This document shows positions 26,160-34,926 of a stretch of 64,000 nt of DNA, piece after piece. Position 1 is the stretch's first letter, and each line of letters opens with the position of its first letter. The stretch spans positions 3,919,085 through 3,983,084 of the forward strand of contig NZ_CP049780.1 of the NCBI RefSeq assembly GCF_011193355.1. Reading direction: 5' to 3'. A model generated the notes under the pieces. It was not told the origin of the DNA. It ran no database searches and was given only the letters and a program-made list of their open reading frames with translations. This DNA is from Streptomyces sp. JB150. GTDB lineage: Bacteria; Actinomycetota; Actinomycetes; Streptomycetales; Streptomycetaceae. The translations under genes and the position numbers were made by a program.

Positions 26160-26307
26160 GGCCATCCCCCCAGGACGGCGTCGAGACGACGCGGGTGAGT
26201 GCCGGGGCCCTACGTGACCGCGGGTCGAGGGCGGCGCACGGCAGAAAACAGGCGAATGATCGCACACATGTGCGCTGAGGGACACCCGGTTCCGCACGCG
26301 GTGGCGA

Positions 26308-27165
26308 TCAGTAGAGGATCGAGGGCAGGTAGGCCCCGTCGGGCTCGTTGTAGAGGCCGATGGTCATCAGGCTCAGCAGCTGCACGACCTTGAGTCCGCC
26401 GGCCAGGCACCACTGGAGCAGCGTGGTGTCGCGCGCGGGCACGAGGATGCCGGGTCCGCCGAACGCGGGCGCCGAGGCGATCAGTGCCCGCAGATCGAGG
26501 GTGGTCTCGGCCACGGCGTGCGCGAAGAACGCGAGGTCCGTGGCGTACCCGGTCACCCGCCCCTCCCGTTCGACGACCCGGGCGGTGCCCTGCTTCAGCG
26601 CGTCGGCGACCTCACCGCCGCGATCGACGCCGTGCACGCGCCGGCACAGCTCGTTGCACGCCGCGAGGTCCGCGTCCACGGCCTCGCGGACACCGGCTCC
26701 GGGCACCTCCCGCCGCAGCGCCTCCCCCTGCACACAGGCCACGGTCTCCCGGAACGCGAACCCCAGGCTGACGTACAGCGAGAACGACCTGTTGTGATAG
26801 CCGCTCTGCAGCAACCGGATCCCCGGCGCCCCGCGCTCGGCGGCCCGGCGCATCACGTCCCGCATCAGCCGCCGGCCCACGCCCCGGTTCTGGACAGCCG
26901 GATCGATGGTCACCGGCCCGACGCCCACGACGGGCGACCGCTCGTCCAGGAAGTTGCTCCCGACCACGCGGCCGTCGAGTTCTGCGACGACGCTGTAGAA
27001 CCCCGGATGCGTCAGCGCGCCCTCGATGAGGGCGAGACCCGCCTCGAGACTGGGGATGTCCGGCGGGAACCCGTGCTCACGGGCGACCCCGGCGAACGCC
27101 TCGAAGCAGATCCTGCCGCACTCCGCCGCGTCCTCGGCGGTACCTGGGCGCAGGACGAGATCCAC
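26308..27165 (-). CDS. GNAT-family N-acetyltransferase
   Basis: A 285-residue acetyl-CoA-dependent transferase. The GNAT fold is at ~1-145 with motif A PAVQNRGVGRRLMRDVMRRA (~85-105), which binds the pantetheine of acetyl-CoA. A second domain at ~150-285 may be another, degenerate GNAT fold; it includes CNELCRRVHGVDRGGE and ends YNEPDGAYLPSILY. The start is the GTG at 27165: GGAG lies 9 bases upstream, whereas the ATG at 27174 abuts it. The substrate is unknown. The gene follows the frameshifted gene at 27324 on the same strand. Confidence 0.85.
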   Translation of the reverse strand: MDLVLRPGTAEDAAECGRICFEAFAGVAREHGFPPDIPSLEAGLALIEGALTHPGFYSVVAELDGRVVGSNFLDERSPVVGVGPVTIDPAVQNRGVGRRLMRDVMRRAAERGAPGIRLLQSGYHNRSFSLYVSLGFAFRETVACVQGEALRREVPGAGVREAVDADLAACNELCRRVHGVDRGGEVADALKQGTARVVEREGRVTGYATDLAFFAHAVAETTLDLRALIASAPAFGGPGILVPARDTTLLQWCLAGGLKVVQLLSLMTIGLYNEPDGAYLPSILY

Positions 27166-27323
27166 GATCCCCATCTCCTTCAGCGCACGAAGCACGCCGC
27201 ACGCCGCACGCCGTGCGGAAGTCCTCCCTCCATGCTCCGCCCGCTCGGGCGGCGCCGCAAAACCGGCCGGGACCGCCCGGAGACGTCGTACTCCCCTCTC
27301 CCTCCCCTCTCCCTCTCCTTTCC

Positions 27324-27820
27324 CTATTCCTCGTCGCCGTCCGAGGCGGGAAGGAGGGTCGCCAGCTCCTCCGAGAGCTCCAGCTTGTAGCGTGCGGCGA
27401 TGACACCGAGCTGAATGCCGAAGACCGCGCGCAGCTCTCCCAGCGCGGCACCGAACGTGGCGCTCTCGTGCGGCCCGAGCACATGCCCCGAGTGGTCGGG
27501 ACCCACGGCGTTCAGGAACCGCCGGCAGGCGGCCCGCATCGCCTTGAGGTTCTCCGCGAGGTCGTCCCCGGTGTCGGGCTCCATCAGGATCTGGGTGAGG
27601 GTCTCCCTGACTGCAACACCGACGCGACGCAGTGGCCCGGTTCCTCCACCGCGTGCATGACGGCACGCGACATCGTCAGGACCCTGCGGTCCTCCAGATA
27701 GACGACGACCTTCTCGGCGACGGCGCGCTGGGGGACCGGCGGATCCCAGTCCAGGCCGCCGAGCGGGGTGCTGAAGCCTCTGATCCGACGCATGATGTCC
27801 AGAACCTTCACGCGCGGCAT
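27324..27820 (-). pseudogene. frameshifted gene (DUF6650-like), two pieces
   Basis: The 5' frame (begins MPRVKVLDIMRRIRGFSTPL, from 27820) runs well to VEEPGHCVASVLQ and then hits a stop. The 3' frame continues the same protein as RETLTQILMEPDTGDDL and on to LPASDGDEE. One base lost between 27607 and 27613 (CAG|TCAGGG, expected CAG GTC AGG GAG) joins them. The joined ~165-residue protein resembles a small actinobacterial family I know only as uncharacterised (possibly DUF6650). The 3' part is also readable alone from an ATG at 27584 (86 residues). A sequencing error is possible. Confidence 0.7.
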
Positions 27821-28003
27821 CGTAGGCAGCCTGGTCAGGGGCCGGTCCGGGAACGAGTGGGAATGGCCGGATCGAACCGCTCGGCGCGGGACGAGGGACG
27901 GCTCACCCAGTCGAGGGGAAGCTGGAGCCGTACCGGCGGACACGGGCGGCCACAGCCGCATCACGCATCCGGCGGACACGGCCCCCGCTGCCCCGACGGG
28001 ACG

Positions 28004-28894
28004 TCAGCCCGCCCACACCTCGGCCTCGTCGGCCGGGACGGTGGTGGCCAGGCCCAGCTCCTTGCGGGCGGCGACCGACTTGTTGGGGTCGATGCCGGTG
28101 AACGCCGGGTCGTAGGCGACGTAGAAGGCGTCCGCGTCGGCGGCGCCGGCGGCCTTCTTCCAGTCGCCGGCCGCCTTCTGCAGCGTCGAGCGGAGCTTGC
28201 CGACCTCGGCGCCCTCGATGCCGGCCAGGCCCTCGACGTGCGCGTTGAGGGCGGCCTCGACGGCCTTGGCCTGCGCCTTGTAACCGGCCAGGTCGTCCTC
28301 GACGGTGTCCTTCTCGGGCTGGTTCGCCCACAGGGCCTCGTAGACCGCGTTCGAGCCCTTGAGGAAGGTGAGCTGCTCCGGCTTCAGGGACTTCGCGGTC
28401 TCCAGGGAGCCGCTGAACTTGCCCTTCTCCGCGGTGTAGGTGCAGCTCACCGCGCGGTCGCCCGTCGCCCAGCTCTCCTGGGTCGGCGTGTAGTAGAAGA
28501 GGGCGGCGCCCTTGGGCAGCGCCCAGGTGTCCGGCGCGAACTTCTGCGCCTCGACCGGGCAGCGGGTGTCCGCGACCGCCGTGATCTCGTCGTCGCCGGG
28601 GTACTTCTGGCCCTTGCCCTCGATCGCGAACTCGCCGACGACCTGACCCACGTGCGCCTCGTCGCACGGCACGACCTCGACGGCGTACGCCGTCCCCTCG
28701 GCCTTGCCGTTCGGGTTGTAGCAGTCACCGATGTCGAGCGAGTACACCGACTGCTGGCGAGCCGCCTTCTTCGCGGTGTCCTTCGCGCTGTCGACGGCGT
28801 CGGAGACTCCCGAGCATCCCACCGCGCCGATCGCGAGCAGGGCGGCAACGGCGGGTATGCCGCGAAGGGAACGGTGCGGGGCACGGACTGTCAT
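28004..28894 (-). CDS. secreted lipoprotein with septum-formation-like domain
   Basis: A 296-residue lipoprotein. The signal peptide ends in the lipobox IGAVGC, so Cys27 would be lipidated. Residues ~45-150 resemble the actinobacterial Septum_form domain (DIGDCYNPNG, VVPCDEAHVGQVVGEF, CPVEAQKFAP, with paired Cys). Residues ~165-296 are helical and Lys/Ala-rich. It is anchored outside the membrane; a role in envelope or septum function is only suggested by domain name. The ATG lies behind GAGGA. Upstream, 28895-29101 holds the control region of the divergent operon. The 3' gap to 27820 holds nothing seen. Confidence 0.78.
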   Translation of the reverse strand: MTVRAPHRSLRGIPAVAALLAIGAVGCSGVSDAVDSAKDTAKKAARQQSVYSLDIGDCYNPNGKAEGTAYAVEVVPCDEAHVGQVVGEFAIEGKGQKYPGDDEITAVADTRCPVEAQKFAPDTWALPKGAALFYYTPTQESWATGDRAVSCTYTAEKGKFSGSLETAKSLKPEQLTFLKGSNAVYEALWANQPEKDTVEDDLAGYKAQAKAVEAALNAHVEGLAGIEGAEVGKLRSTLQKAAGDWKKAAGAADADAFYVAYDPAFTGIDPNKSVAARKELGLATTVPADEAEVWAG

Positions 28895-29065
28895 GACGTG
28901 TACATCCTCTTACGTGATCTCTGTGAGCGCATACGGCTCGTACGGGCTCTCTGACTCGCGACGGGCGGGGAGGGTTGTATCCGGGCCGCTCAGAGGTGAG
29001 GGCTGGTTGCGTCCAGGGGGCGAGCGACCGGCCCACCCCCACTTGCCGCACCGGAAACTCGTCTC

Positions 29066-29108
29066 TTTCCAGCACGGAAAATGAGCGCTAGTCTTTCCGG
29101 CATGGAAA
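29066..29108 (+). promoter_or_regulatory. two 15-bp inverted repeats overlapping a leaderless promoter
   Basis: TTTCCAGCACGGAAA (29066-29080) and TTTCCGGCATGGAAA (29094-29108), starts 28 bases apart; the second includes the start codon of the downstream gene. A -35-like TTTCCA and -10 TAGTCT (29089-29094) with 17-base spacing lie within them. Confidence 0.65.
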
Positions 29109-29593
29109 CTCACGGGGCACGACTGACGCCCGAGCAGGCCCGCGCCGCCCTGGCCGACACCAAGCACATCAGGGCCTCCATCGCGCCCCTGTCGGCCACA
29201 CCCTGGCCGAAGTGGTTCTTCCTCACGCTCACGGTCTACGTCGCCGCGTTCCCGATCATGTACGGAGGCGCCCTGGCCGACACGGACTGGCTGCTGCCGC
29301 GCCCCGCCTGGATGGCCATCACCCTCACGAGCACGGCGGTGTTCGTGGCGCTCTTCGCCGTCGCGGCGAAGGCGTGGCGTGACAGGACCGGGGTGGCGCT
29401 GCGGTTCGACGTGCTGCCCAAGCGGGCGACCGTGCCGCTCTCGGTGGGTCTGCCCGTGCTGCTGGTGGGGTCGGCGTTCGCCTTCCGCGTCACGGGACGG
29501 CCGGTGTGGCTGATCGCGGCCTCGCTGATCGGTGCCGCCGTGTCCGTCGGCTTCCACCTCGCCTTCGTCCGCCTGCACCGGAAGACGCCGTGA
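29102..29593 (+). CDS. membrane protein of a small self-regulated operon, 163 aa
   Basis: Four hydrophobic segments (~37-57, 68-92, ~118-136 and ~138-157) follow a charged N-terminus (METHGARLTPEQARAALADTK). No catalytic motif is recognised. No Shine-Dalgarno sequence precedes the ATG, and the predicted -10 lies 8 bases upstream, so the transcript is probably leaderless. It is coupled by GTGA to the winged-helix regulator that follows. This membrane-protein-plus-regulator layout resembles common MarR/PadR-linked transporter or stress pairs. Function unknown. Confidence 0.75.
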   Translation: METHGARLTPEQARAALADTKHIRASIAPLSATPWPKWFFLTLTVYVAAFPIMYGGALADTDWLLPRPAWMAITLTSTAVFVALFAVAAKAWRDRTGVALRFDVLPKRATVPLSVGLPVLLVGSAFAFRVTGRPVWLIAASLIGAAVSVGFHLAFVRLHRKTP

Positions 29594-29910
29594 GCACCGA
29601 GATCCCCGATCCGCTGGAAGGTTTCGACGCCACCATCCACGCCCCGAACCGGCTGCGCATCTGCGCTCTTCTGGACGCTGCCGGCGAGGCGGAGTTCGGC
29701 CTGGTCCAGAACCAACTCGGCGTCTCCGCCTCCGCGCTGAGCAAGCACGTCACCGTACTGATGGACGCCGGCTACGTCGAGCAGCGCAAGGCCGTCCGCA
29801 ACACCCGGCAACGGGTGTGGCTCCGGCTGACCCCCCGAGGACGCGACGCGTATCAGGGGCACCTTGCGGCGCTGCGGGCGATCGTGGGGTCGTCGGATCC
29901 GTCGCTCTGA
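29590..29910 (+). CDS. winged-helix transcriptional regulator (MarR/ArsR-like), 106 aa
   Basis: Compact regulator with one winged helix-turn-helix: FDATIHAPNRLRICALLDAA, FGLVQNQLGVSASALSKHVTVL (recognition helix ~45-60) and the wing VRNTRQRVWLRLTPRGRDAY. It matches the single-domain transcriptional regulators annotated as HTH_27/MarR-like. The GTG start overlaps the upstream stop, so it is made with the membrane protein. The pair of 15-bp palindromes on the operon promoter is the obvious autoregulatory target. No metal-binding Cys is present, so the ligand is likely organic or a protein state. Confidence 0.85.
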   Translation: MSTEIPDPLEGFDATIHAPNRLRICALLDAAGEAEFGLVQNQLGVSASALSKHVTVLMDAGYVEQRKAVRNTRQRVWLRLTPRGRDAYQGHLAALRAIVGSSDPSL

Positions 29911-29973
29911 TCACCGCCCAGCCACGCGACTGCTGCAGACGGACGGCCCTGGGAACTCCCACCTCCGGAGGGG

Positions 29974-30609
29974 TCAGTCGATCCTCACGCAGTACACGAA
30001 CGGCACGCTCGCCGTGGTGCGACCCGACGTCAGATCGACCGCATATACGCGGGCGTTCGGGTTCCCCGGAGCGCACCGTCCGGGGAAGCCGGGGGTGAAG
30101 CCGAAACTCCCGCCGGCGTATCCGGCGTGCCTGGTGGCCGTGACCGTCCAACTCCTGTTGACGGCGCCGGAGAACACGAGGCGGACTCGGCGGTTGATGT
30201 TGAAGTGGTCGCCGCTGACCTTGAGGGAGCCGTTCTCCGACGTGACCCACAGCCGCACCGCCAGCCGCCGGTCATCGGCCCGGCTGTTGTCGTACCCCGC
30301 CTGCGCGCGGGCCTGCGGGGTCACGCAGGTGTGGTCGTCGGAGCCCCATGCCTCCCGCCAGACGTAACCCTGCACGCAGTAGCCGTTCGGGAGGGTCCGG
30401 CCGGGGGCCAGAGCGTTGTCGTGGGCGGTGTTCGCCCGCGTCTGCGGCGTGACGCACACGAGATCACCGGCACGCGCGACCCTCCACACATATCCCTGGC
30501 GGCAGGTGTTGGGCCCGTAGTCCTGAGCGTTGGCGGTCGACGGCGCGGACAGTCCACCGCCGACACCGGTGGCAACCACCATCGCCGAGGCAAGGAAACG
30601 CCTGAACAT
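29974..30609 (-). CDS. secreted protein with duplicated Cys/aromatic module, 211 aa
   Basis: The signal peptide is residues 1-29 (ending TANA). Two tandem copies of a ~35-residue unit follow (CRQGYVWRVA...CVTPQTRANTAHDNA and CVQGYVWREA...CVTPQARAQAGYDNS), each with two Cys around GYVWR. This motif is common in secreted Streptomyces proteins. The remainder (~115-211) is a beta-rich domain ending CVRID. The start is the ATG at 30609, 8 bases after GGAGG; one two codons upstream is too close. Its role may be extracellular binding. It is convergent with the regulator at 29590. Confidence 0.72.
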   Translation of the reverse strand: MFRRFLASAMVVATGVGGGLSAPSTANAQDYGPNTCRQGYVWRVARAGDLVCVTPQTRANTAHDNALAPGRTLPNGYCVQGYVWREAWGSDDHTCVTPQARAQAGYDNSRADDRRLAVRLWVTSENGSLKVSGDHFNINRRVRLVFSGAVNRSWTVTATRHAGYAGGSFGFTPGFPGRCAPGNPNARVYAVDLTSGRTTASVPFVYCVRID

Positions 30610-31518
30610 GGTCATACCTCCGCAGTTTCTGCGGCCGCTATGGTTGTGCCCCAATGTGCGACGTCGCCCGGCTCGGCTGACCGCGAGAGTGCCCGTCCCG
30701 ACGACATATCGCCGCGACGTCGCCCGCCTCTGACGGCAGTGCAACCACGAATCGACGGCACCGACTGTGAAGTTGGCGCCCGGTGCCCGTGAATGGACAC
30801 GCACCCGAACGGTGTCCGCTGGGGTAGCCGCGCTATCTGGACCAGACCCCGCCGTCACATGCCGGCAAGGGCCGGACATCCTCGGTGCCCCGGAGCCAAC
30901 GGCGGGTTGCTATGCGACGGCCCTCATAGCGAGGTTAAACACCGTGGCGCGTGTTCTGCATCTCGGGGGTGCAGCCTCACTGGCCCAGTGACGCTCGGGT
31001 GGCGCACGGGCTGCTCTCCTGGCAGCACAGTTGCGCCTTCAACGAGTTGGCCGTCAGAGGAGACGGCCAACGTGTGACCGGCGCCGAGACCTACCACCGC
31101 GACACCAAGCGGCTGAGCCGTGGAACGCGCCTGTCGACACCGTCGCCATGCGGCGGCTGATGGCGAACCTCGGTGTCGCCGTGCACGTTCGCGGTCGTGA
31201 TTGCGGACACCCCGGGGACGACGCTCGTGGTCACTGCCGATCAGCCACACCCGAACAACTGGATCGGGCGCGAAGTCGAACGGCACTGCGATCCGACGTC
31301 GTCCCAGCCGGACGTGAGAACGGAGCAACTGTGCACGCTCGTTGGTTCCCCGTGGTTCCCCGCACGATCTGGCACGGGAGTGGCACGCACGCCCCAATTC
31401 AAGCGCTGGGCCCGCTGAGGCCTTGCGGCGATTAGCTGGTGCTTCGACAAGAGGTTGGGGAAGGATGCGCCAGGGGCACCGCGGAGACCGCATCGCGGGC
31501 CGGGGGAAATGAGACACC
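30610..31518. other. 909 bases without a supportable gene
   Basis: No frame shows sustained G/C third-position bias. Short coding-like scraps exist on the plus strand (around 30951-31160 and 31173-31418) but they are broken by frame changes and have no ribosome sites. Base composition is less G/C-rich than the neighbours. I read this as decayed, probably acquired, DNA on the 3' side of tRNA-Gly. Confidence 0.5.
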
Positions 31519-31949
31519 GTGAGTTCGAGCGTGGGACCCGACAACACCTTGCCCACGGCGCAAGAGGCTCGTGAAGCTTGGGCAAGAGAGGCGTACGTGG
31601 TCCTCACGGACGTGGCGCGCAGCTATCACGCTGTCACCACCTACAAGGAGCTTGCGGAGGAGATCCAGCACAGGACCGGGATTCACACCAACGCTCTCCT
31701 GCACAACTGGGTCGGCTCCGTCCTTGGCAGGGTGGTCCGGGAAGCGCATCGCCGACACGCGATCGAATGCCACCCTGAAGGACACGATGATGTGGGCATG
31801 GCAATCCTCCGAGAAGGCCGTGCTGATCTAAGGACTTCGACGAGGAGCGACAGGAAGAGGTCGCCGCCGGCCTCGACGCCACGGTGCGGAAGGCTGGGGC
31901 CGAGGCTACCCAGCAGCGTTGTGGCACGGATCTGGCGCGCGGCGAGTGA
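31519..31949 (+). pseudogene. decayed gene for a helical DNA-associated-looking protein
   Basis: A GTG at 31519 opens a coherent ~80-residue stretch: acidic start, AREAWAREAYVVLTDVARSY, TYKELAEEIQHRTGIHTNAL, VGSVLGRVVREAHRR. It resembles the N-terminal helical domain of an uncharacterised actinomycete family. After that the frame loses coding character. A separate coding-like scrap (begins KDFDEERQEEVAAGLDA) lies in another frame at ~31831-31949. I interpret this as one or two truncated genes. No product is claimed. Confidence 0.5.
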
Positions 31950-31965
31950 TCATCAAGCACGACAA

Positions 31966-31994
31966 CAAGGCCCTGATCTCCGACCGGGGCCTTG
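31966..31994 (-). terminator. terminator of the tRNA-Gly gene
   Basis: Stem CAAGGCCC (31966-31973) and GGGCCTTG (31987-31994). On the minus strand it is followed by TTGTTG, giving a short U-rich tail. Confidence 0.65.
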
Positions 31995-31998
31995 ATAA

Positions 31999-32072
31999 TG
32001 GAGCGGGTGACGAGAATCGAACTCGCGCTCTCAGCTTGGGAAGCTGATGTTCTACCATTAAACTACACCCGC
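31999..32072 (-). tRNA. tRNA-Gly (anticodon CCC), CCA encoded
   Basis: The minus strand folds as a complete tRNA of 74 bases. The acceptor stem is GCGGGTG/CACCCGC with discriminator T and encoded CCA. The anticodon stem-loop is TCAGC TTCCCAA GCTGA (anticodon CCC) and the T-arm contains GTTCGATTC. It reads GGG codons. Its 3' end faces the degenerate region 30.6-31.95 kb, the side on which integrative elements normally insert. Confidence 0.97.
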
Positions 32073-32127
32073 GTAAGACGCCGACCGATGGGTCGGTGTC
32101 CGAACGCTCGCCCACTGTACCAAACCG

Positions 32128-32158
32128 CAGGCCCCCGGTGTTCCAGCCGAGGGGCCTG
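32128..32158. terminator. hairpin in the tRNA-Gly/zinc-ribbon intergenic region
   Basis: CAGGCCCC (32128-32135) and GGGGCCTG (32151-32158) with a 15-base loop. It could be a terminator, but no gene obviously ends into it. Confidence 0.3.
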
Positions 32159-32306
32159 AGTCCGTTCGAGGGGGGAGCGGGGGGGCGGGTACGCGGCTGC
32201 GCGGGGCGGGAGTTGGGGAGTACGGTGGAGGGGTCGCCGAAGGGTCGCGCGGGATCGGAGTGCCGCCTGGAGGGGCGTCCCATTGATCCCGTAGTGTGGC
32301 TTTTGT

Positions 32307-32330
32307 CGTCAGGCAAGCAGCAGCCTGACG
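32307..32330 (+). promoter_or_regulatory. stem-loop in the leader of the zinc-ribbon gene
   Basis: Perfect 8-base stem CGTCAGGC/GCCTGACG with an 8-base loop, 31 bases before the ATG and 9 bases after a -10-like TAGTGT (32292-32297). Possible leader structure. Confidence 0.35.
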
Positions 32331-32361
32331 CGGCTCTTGGGGAAGGGACTTAAGGGACTTG

Positions 32362-32520
32362 ATGGAGCGCACCGTCGTCCGCTGTGCCGAAGGGCACGTG
32401 TTCACCACCGCCTCGTTCCCGATGCAGCAGGCCGAGCGCCTCGGCCCGGGACGGCTCGTCCGCTGTCCGCGCTGCGCGCGGCTGCGGAGCGTCGTGCCGG
32501 TGGCGCTGGAGAAGCACTAG
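32362..32520 (+). CDS. small zinc-ribbon protein, 52 aa
   Basis: A short gene with strong support: ATG start, 52 codons with G/C third positions, TAG stop. The protein (begins MERTVVRCAEGHVFTT) carries Cys8, His12 and a CPRC knuckle (Cys35, Cys38), a likely zinc-binding site, and is basic throughout. Such mini zinc ribbons are frequent in Streptomyces and may bind nucleic acid or proteins. It lies 137 bases upstream of dcd on the same strand and might be co-transcribed. Function unknown. Confidence 0.7.
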   Translation: MERTVVRCAEGHVFTTASFPMQQAERLGPGRLVRCPRCARLRSVVPVALEKH

Positions 32521-32657
32521 CCGGCACCGGCGAGCCGTCGCCGTGACCGGCACGGCGGTAGCCGGTTGTAGTCGGCCGTAGTGGCAAGGGTTACGCAATG
32601 GGCGCGCGAGGTTCTCAGGATTACGGGGGCCCCGCGCGCCTTGCGTATCCTCGGGGC

Positions 32658-33233
32658 GTGCTTCTCTCAGACAAGGACATCCGGGCCGAGATCGACGCCG
32701 GGCGGGTACGGATCGATCCCTATGACGAATCGATGGTGCAGCCGTCGAGCATCGACGTGCGGCTGGACCGTTTCTTCCGGGTGTTCGAGAACCACCGGTA
32801 CCCGCACATCGACCCCTCCATCGAGCAGGCGGATCTGACGCGGCTCGTGGAGCCGGAGGGGGACGAGCCGTTCATCCTCCACCCCGGGGAGTTCGTGCTG
32901 GCCAGCACGTACGAGGTGATCTCGCTTCCCGACGACCTCGCCTCCCGCCTGGAGGGCAAGAGCTCGCTGGGGCGGCTCGGGCTCGTCACCCACTCCACCG
33001 CCGGGTTCATCGACCCCGGCTTCTCCGGGCACGTGACCCTCGAGCTGTCGAACCTCGCCACGCTGCCGATCAAGCTGTGGCCCGGCATGAAGATCGGCCA
33101 GCTGTGCATGTTCCGGCTCAGCTCGCCGGCCGAGTTCCCGTACGGGAGCGAGCGGTACGGCTCCAGGTACCAGGGGCAGCGCGGTCCGACCGCGTCGCGC
33201 TCCTTCCTCAATTTCCACAGGACGCAGGTGTGA
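32658..33233 (+). CDS. dcd: dCTP deaminase
   Basis: Converts dCTP to dUTP (possibly on to dUMP in bifunctional members), feeding thymidylate synthesis. At 191 residues it has the exact family length. The signature [19 protein letters not shown] (~95-113) forms the active site, followed by [12 protein letters not shown]; the C-terminus [14 protein letters not shown] closes over the nucleotide. The GTG start ([12 protein letters not shown]) is where family members begin; upstream frame extensions are not conserved. Its stop overlaps the start of the next gene (GTGA), coupling nucleotide metabolism with a phosphoribosyltransferase. Confidence 0.95.
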   Translation: MLLSDKDIRAEIDAGRVRIDPYDESMVQPSSIDVRLDRFFRVFENHRYPHIDPSIEQADLTRLVEPEGDEPFILHPGEFVLASTYEVISLPDDLASRLEGKSSLGRLGLVTHSTAGFIDPGFSGHVTLELSNLATLPIKLWPGMKIGQLCMFRLSSPAEFPYGSERYGSRYQGQRGPTASRSFLNFHRTQV

Positions 33234-33736
33234 GCAGCGTGAGCGACGTACGGGAGAATCTGACCTACGAGCGGTTCGGTACCGCCATCCGTGAGCTCGC
33301 GCAGACCATCGCCGACGACGGGTACGAGCCCGACGTCGTGCTGAGCATCGCGCGGGGCGGGGTGTTCGTGGCCGGTGGGCTCGCCTACGCCCTCGACTGC
33401 AAGAACATCCACCTGGTGAACGTCGAGTTCTACACCGGTGTGGGCACCACGCTGCCCATGCCCGTGATGCTCGCCCCCGTGCCGAACGCGATCGACTTCA
33501 CCGACAAGAAGGTGCTGATCGCGGACGACGTCGCCGACACCGGCAAGACGCTGAAGCTGGTGCACGACTTCTGCCTGGAGCACGTCGCCGAGGTGCGGTC
33601 CGCGGTGATCTACGAGAAGTCGCACTCGCTCGTGAAGTGCGAGTACGTGTGGAAGCGCACCGACGAGTGGATCAACTTCCCGTGGTCCGTCGAGCCGCCC
33701 GTGGTGAAGCGGGCCGGGCAGGTGCTCGACGCCTGA
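33230..33736 (+). CDS. type I phosphoribosyltransferase (purine PRT-like)
   Basis: A 168-residue phosphoribosyltransferase-fold protein with the PRPP-binding loop [14 protein letters not shown] (~100-113) and the conserved beta strand [22 protein letters not shown] (~35-56). It resembles hypoxanthine/guanine-type PRTs annotated in actinobacteria, so it would join a nucleobase to PRPP in salvage. The GTG start overlaps the dcd stop; a second GTG at 33239 is possible. Operon partner of dcd. The precise base used cannot be determined here. Confidence 0.85.
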   Translation: MSSVSDVRENLTYERFGTAIRELAQTIADDGYEPDVVLSIARGGVFVAGGLAYALDCKNIHLVNVEFYTGVGTTLPMPVMLAPVPNAIDFTDKKVLIADDVADTGKTLKLVHDFCLEHVAEVRSAVIYEKSHSLVKCEYVWKRTDEWINFPWSVEPPVVKRAGQVLDA

Positions 33737-33757
33737 CATCGTCCGGCGGACATGCAC

Positions 33758-33788
33758 AAGGGCCCCTGGCGCGACGCCAGGGGCCCTT
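33758..33788. terminator. bidirectional terminator after the dcd operon
   Basis: Perfect 13-base stem AAGGGCCCCTGGC (33758-33770) and GCCAGGGGCCCTT (33776-33788) with a GCGAC loop, between convergent genes. Confidence 0.85.
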
Positions 33789-33811
33789 CCCGTGCACCGC
33801 ACGGACGGCCG

Positions 33812-34798
33812 CTAGAACGTGCCCAGCTTCACGATCGACAGCAGCGCGATCAGCTGGATCGCCGACGCGCCCAGCGCCTTCGGCCACGGCAGGTCGTGGG
33901 AGCGGGACACCATCAGGGTGAGCAGGGCGCCGCCCGCCACCCAGGTGACCCAGCCGAGGATCTGCACGAACGGGGCGTCGCCGCCGAGGAACATCGCGAC
34001 GATCAGGCGCGGCGCGTCCGAGAGGGACATGATCAGCATGGAGAGGCCGACCGTCGGCTGCCAGGCGCCGTTGCCGCCGAGCTGGCGGGCCAGGGTGTGG
34101 GTGACCACGCCCAGGATGAACGCGCTCAGCACCATGGCGACCGCGGTCGTGAGCACGATCGGCACCGCGCTGGAGAGCGTGGCGTTGATCGCGTCCTCGC
34201 GGGCGCCGTCGAAGCCGAAGACCGCGAGCAGGCCGTAGAGGAAGGTGACGATGAGGGCGGTGCCCCACATCGTGTAGTCCCGCATCCGCAGGAACGTCTG
34301 GTTCGGGGCGAGGACGATGCCCTTCAGCAGGTCCTTCCAGGGCAGCCGCGGGCCGATCGGCGCGGCCGGGGCCATGGCGCCCGTCTGGTAGGTCCCGCCC
34401 TGCTGGTACGGGTCCTCGTCGATGGAGAAGGCCTGGGTGTGGCCGGGGTTGTTCGCCGCGTACGGGTCCGTGGTGCCCGGGTGCGGGTACGACGAGCCGT
34501 CGTCGCCGAAGTACTCCGGCTCGCCGCCGCTGTGACCGCCGTAACCGGCGTGGCCGCCAGGGCCTGCGTGACCGCCTCGGCCGCCGGGACCGCCCGGTCC
34601 GCCGTGCGACGGGGGCCACGGGCCGCCCGGCCCGCCGCCGTAGCTCTGCTGCCCCGGGTACGGGTGCGGCTGCGGCGCGGGGGGATGGCCGTACGACGAC
34701 GGGCCCTGCGGCGCCTGCCGGCCGTACGGGGGGTTGTGCGGTCGCGTGTGCGGGGCGCGGTCGTCCCGGCCGCCGCGTCCGATCCTGAATCCAGCCAC
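33812..34798 (-). CDS. Yip1-family membrane protein with Pro/Gly-rich N-terminus
   Basis: A 328-residue protein. Residues 1-~135 are a disordered cytoplasmic region rich in Pro, Gly, His and Tyr (e.g. GGPGGPWPPSHGGPGGPGG). Residues ~150-328 match the Yip1/DUF1282 fold: PWKDLLKGIVLAPNQTFLRM followed by five hydrophobic helices. The GTG start (VAGFRIGRGGRDD) has no clear ribosome site, so the transcript may be leaderless. Bacterial Yip1-like proteins have no agreed function. Convergent with the dcd operon. Confidence 0.8.
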   Translation of the reverse strand: MAGFRIGRGGRDDRAPHTRPHNPPYGRQAPQGPSSYGHPPAPQPHPYPGQQSYGGGPGGPWPPSHGGPGGPGGRGGHAGPGGHAGYGGHSGGEPEYFGDDGSSYPHPGTTDPYAANNPGHTQAFSIDEDPYQQGGTYQTGAMAPAAPIGPRLPWKDLLKGIVLAPNQTFLRMRDYTMWGTALIVTFLYGLLAVFGFDGAREDAINATLSSAVPIVLTTAVAMVLSAFILGVVTHTLARQLGGNGAWQPTVGLSMLIMSLSDAPRLIVAMFLGGDAPFVQILGWVTWVAGGALLTLMVSRSHDLPWPKALGASAIQLIALLSIVKLGTF

Positions 34799-34926
34799 GT
34801 CAACGAACGTACCTGGTCCCGGAGAGTGACGTGCCGGGCCCGGGGTTCCGGGCCCGGCTTTGCTGCCGAGCTGTGACATCCCTTACGGAGGTCCCTTAGG
34901 GGCCGGGCGGTTCGGCCCGCAGGGGT

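Noticed and set aside
23139..26198. 1019-residue plus-strand open frame
   Set aside because: Antisense of the large secreted protein; no signal peptide, motif or ribosome site.
30951..31418. Small plus-strand frames as genes
   Set aside because: No ribosome site, poor third-position bias, mutually inconsistent frames; treated as decayed DNA.
30610..32072. Intact integrated element at tRNA-Gly
   Set aside because: No integrase, excisionase or replication gene is present and I could not find a second copy of the tRNA 3' end.
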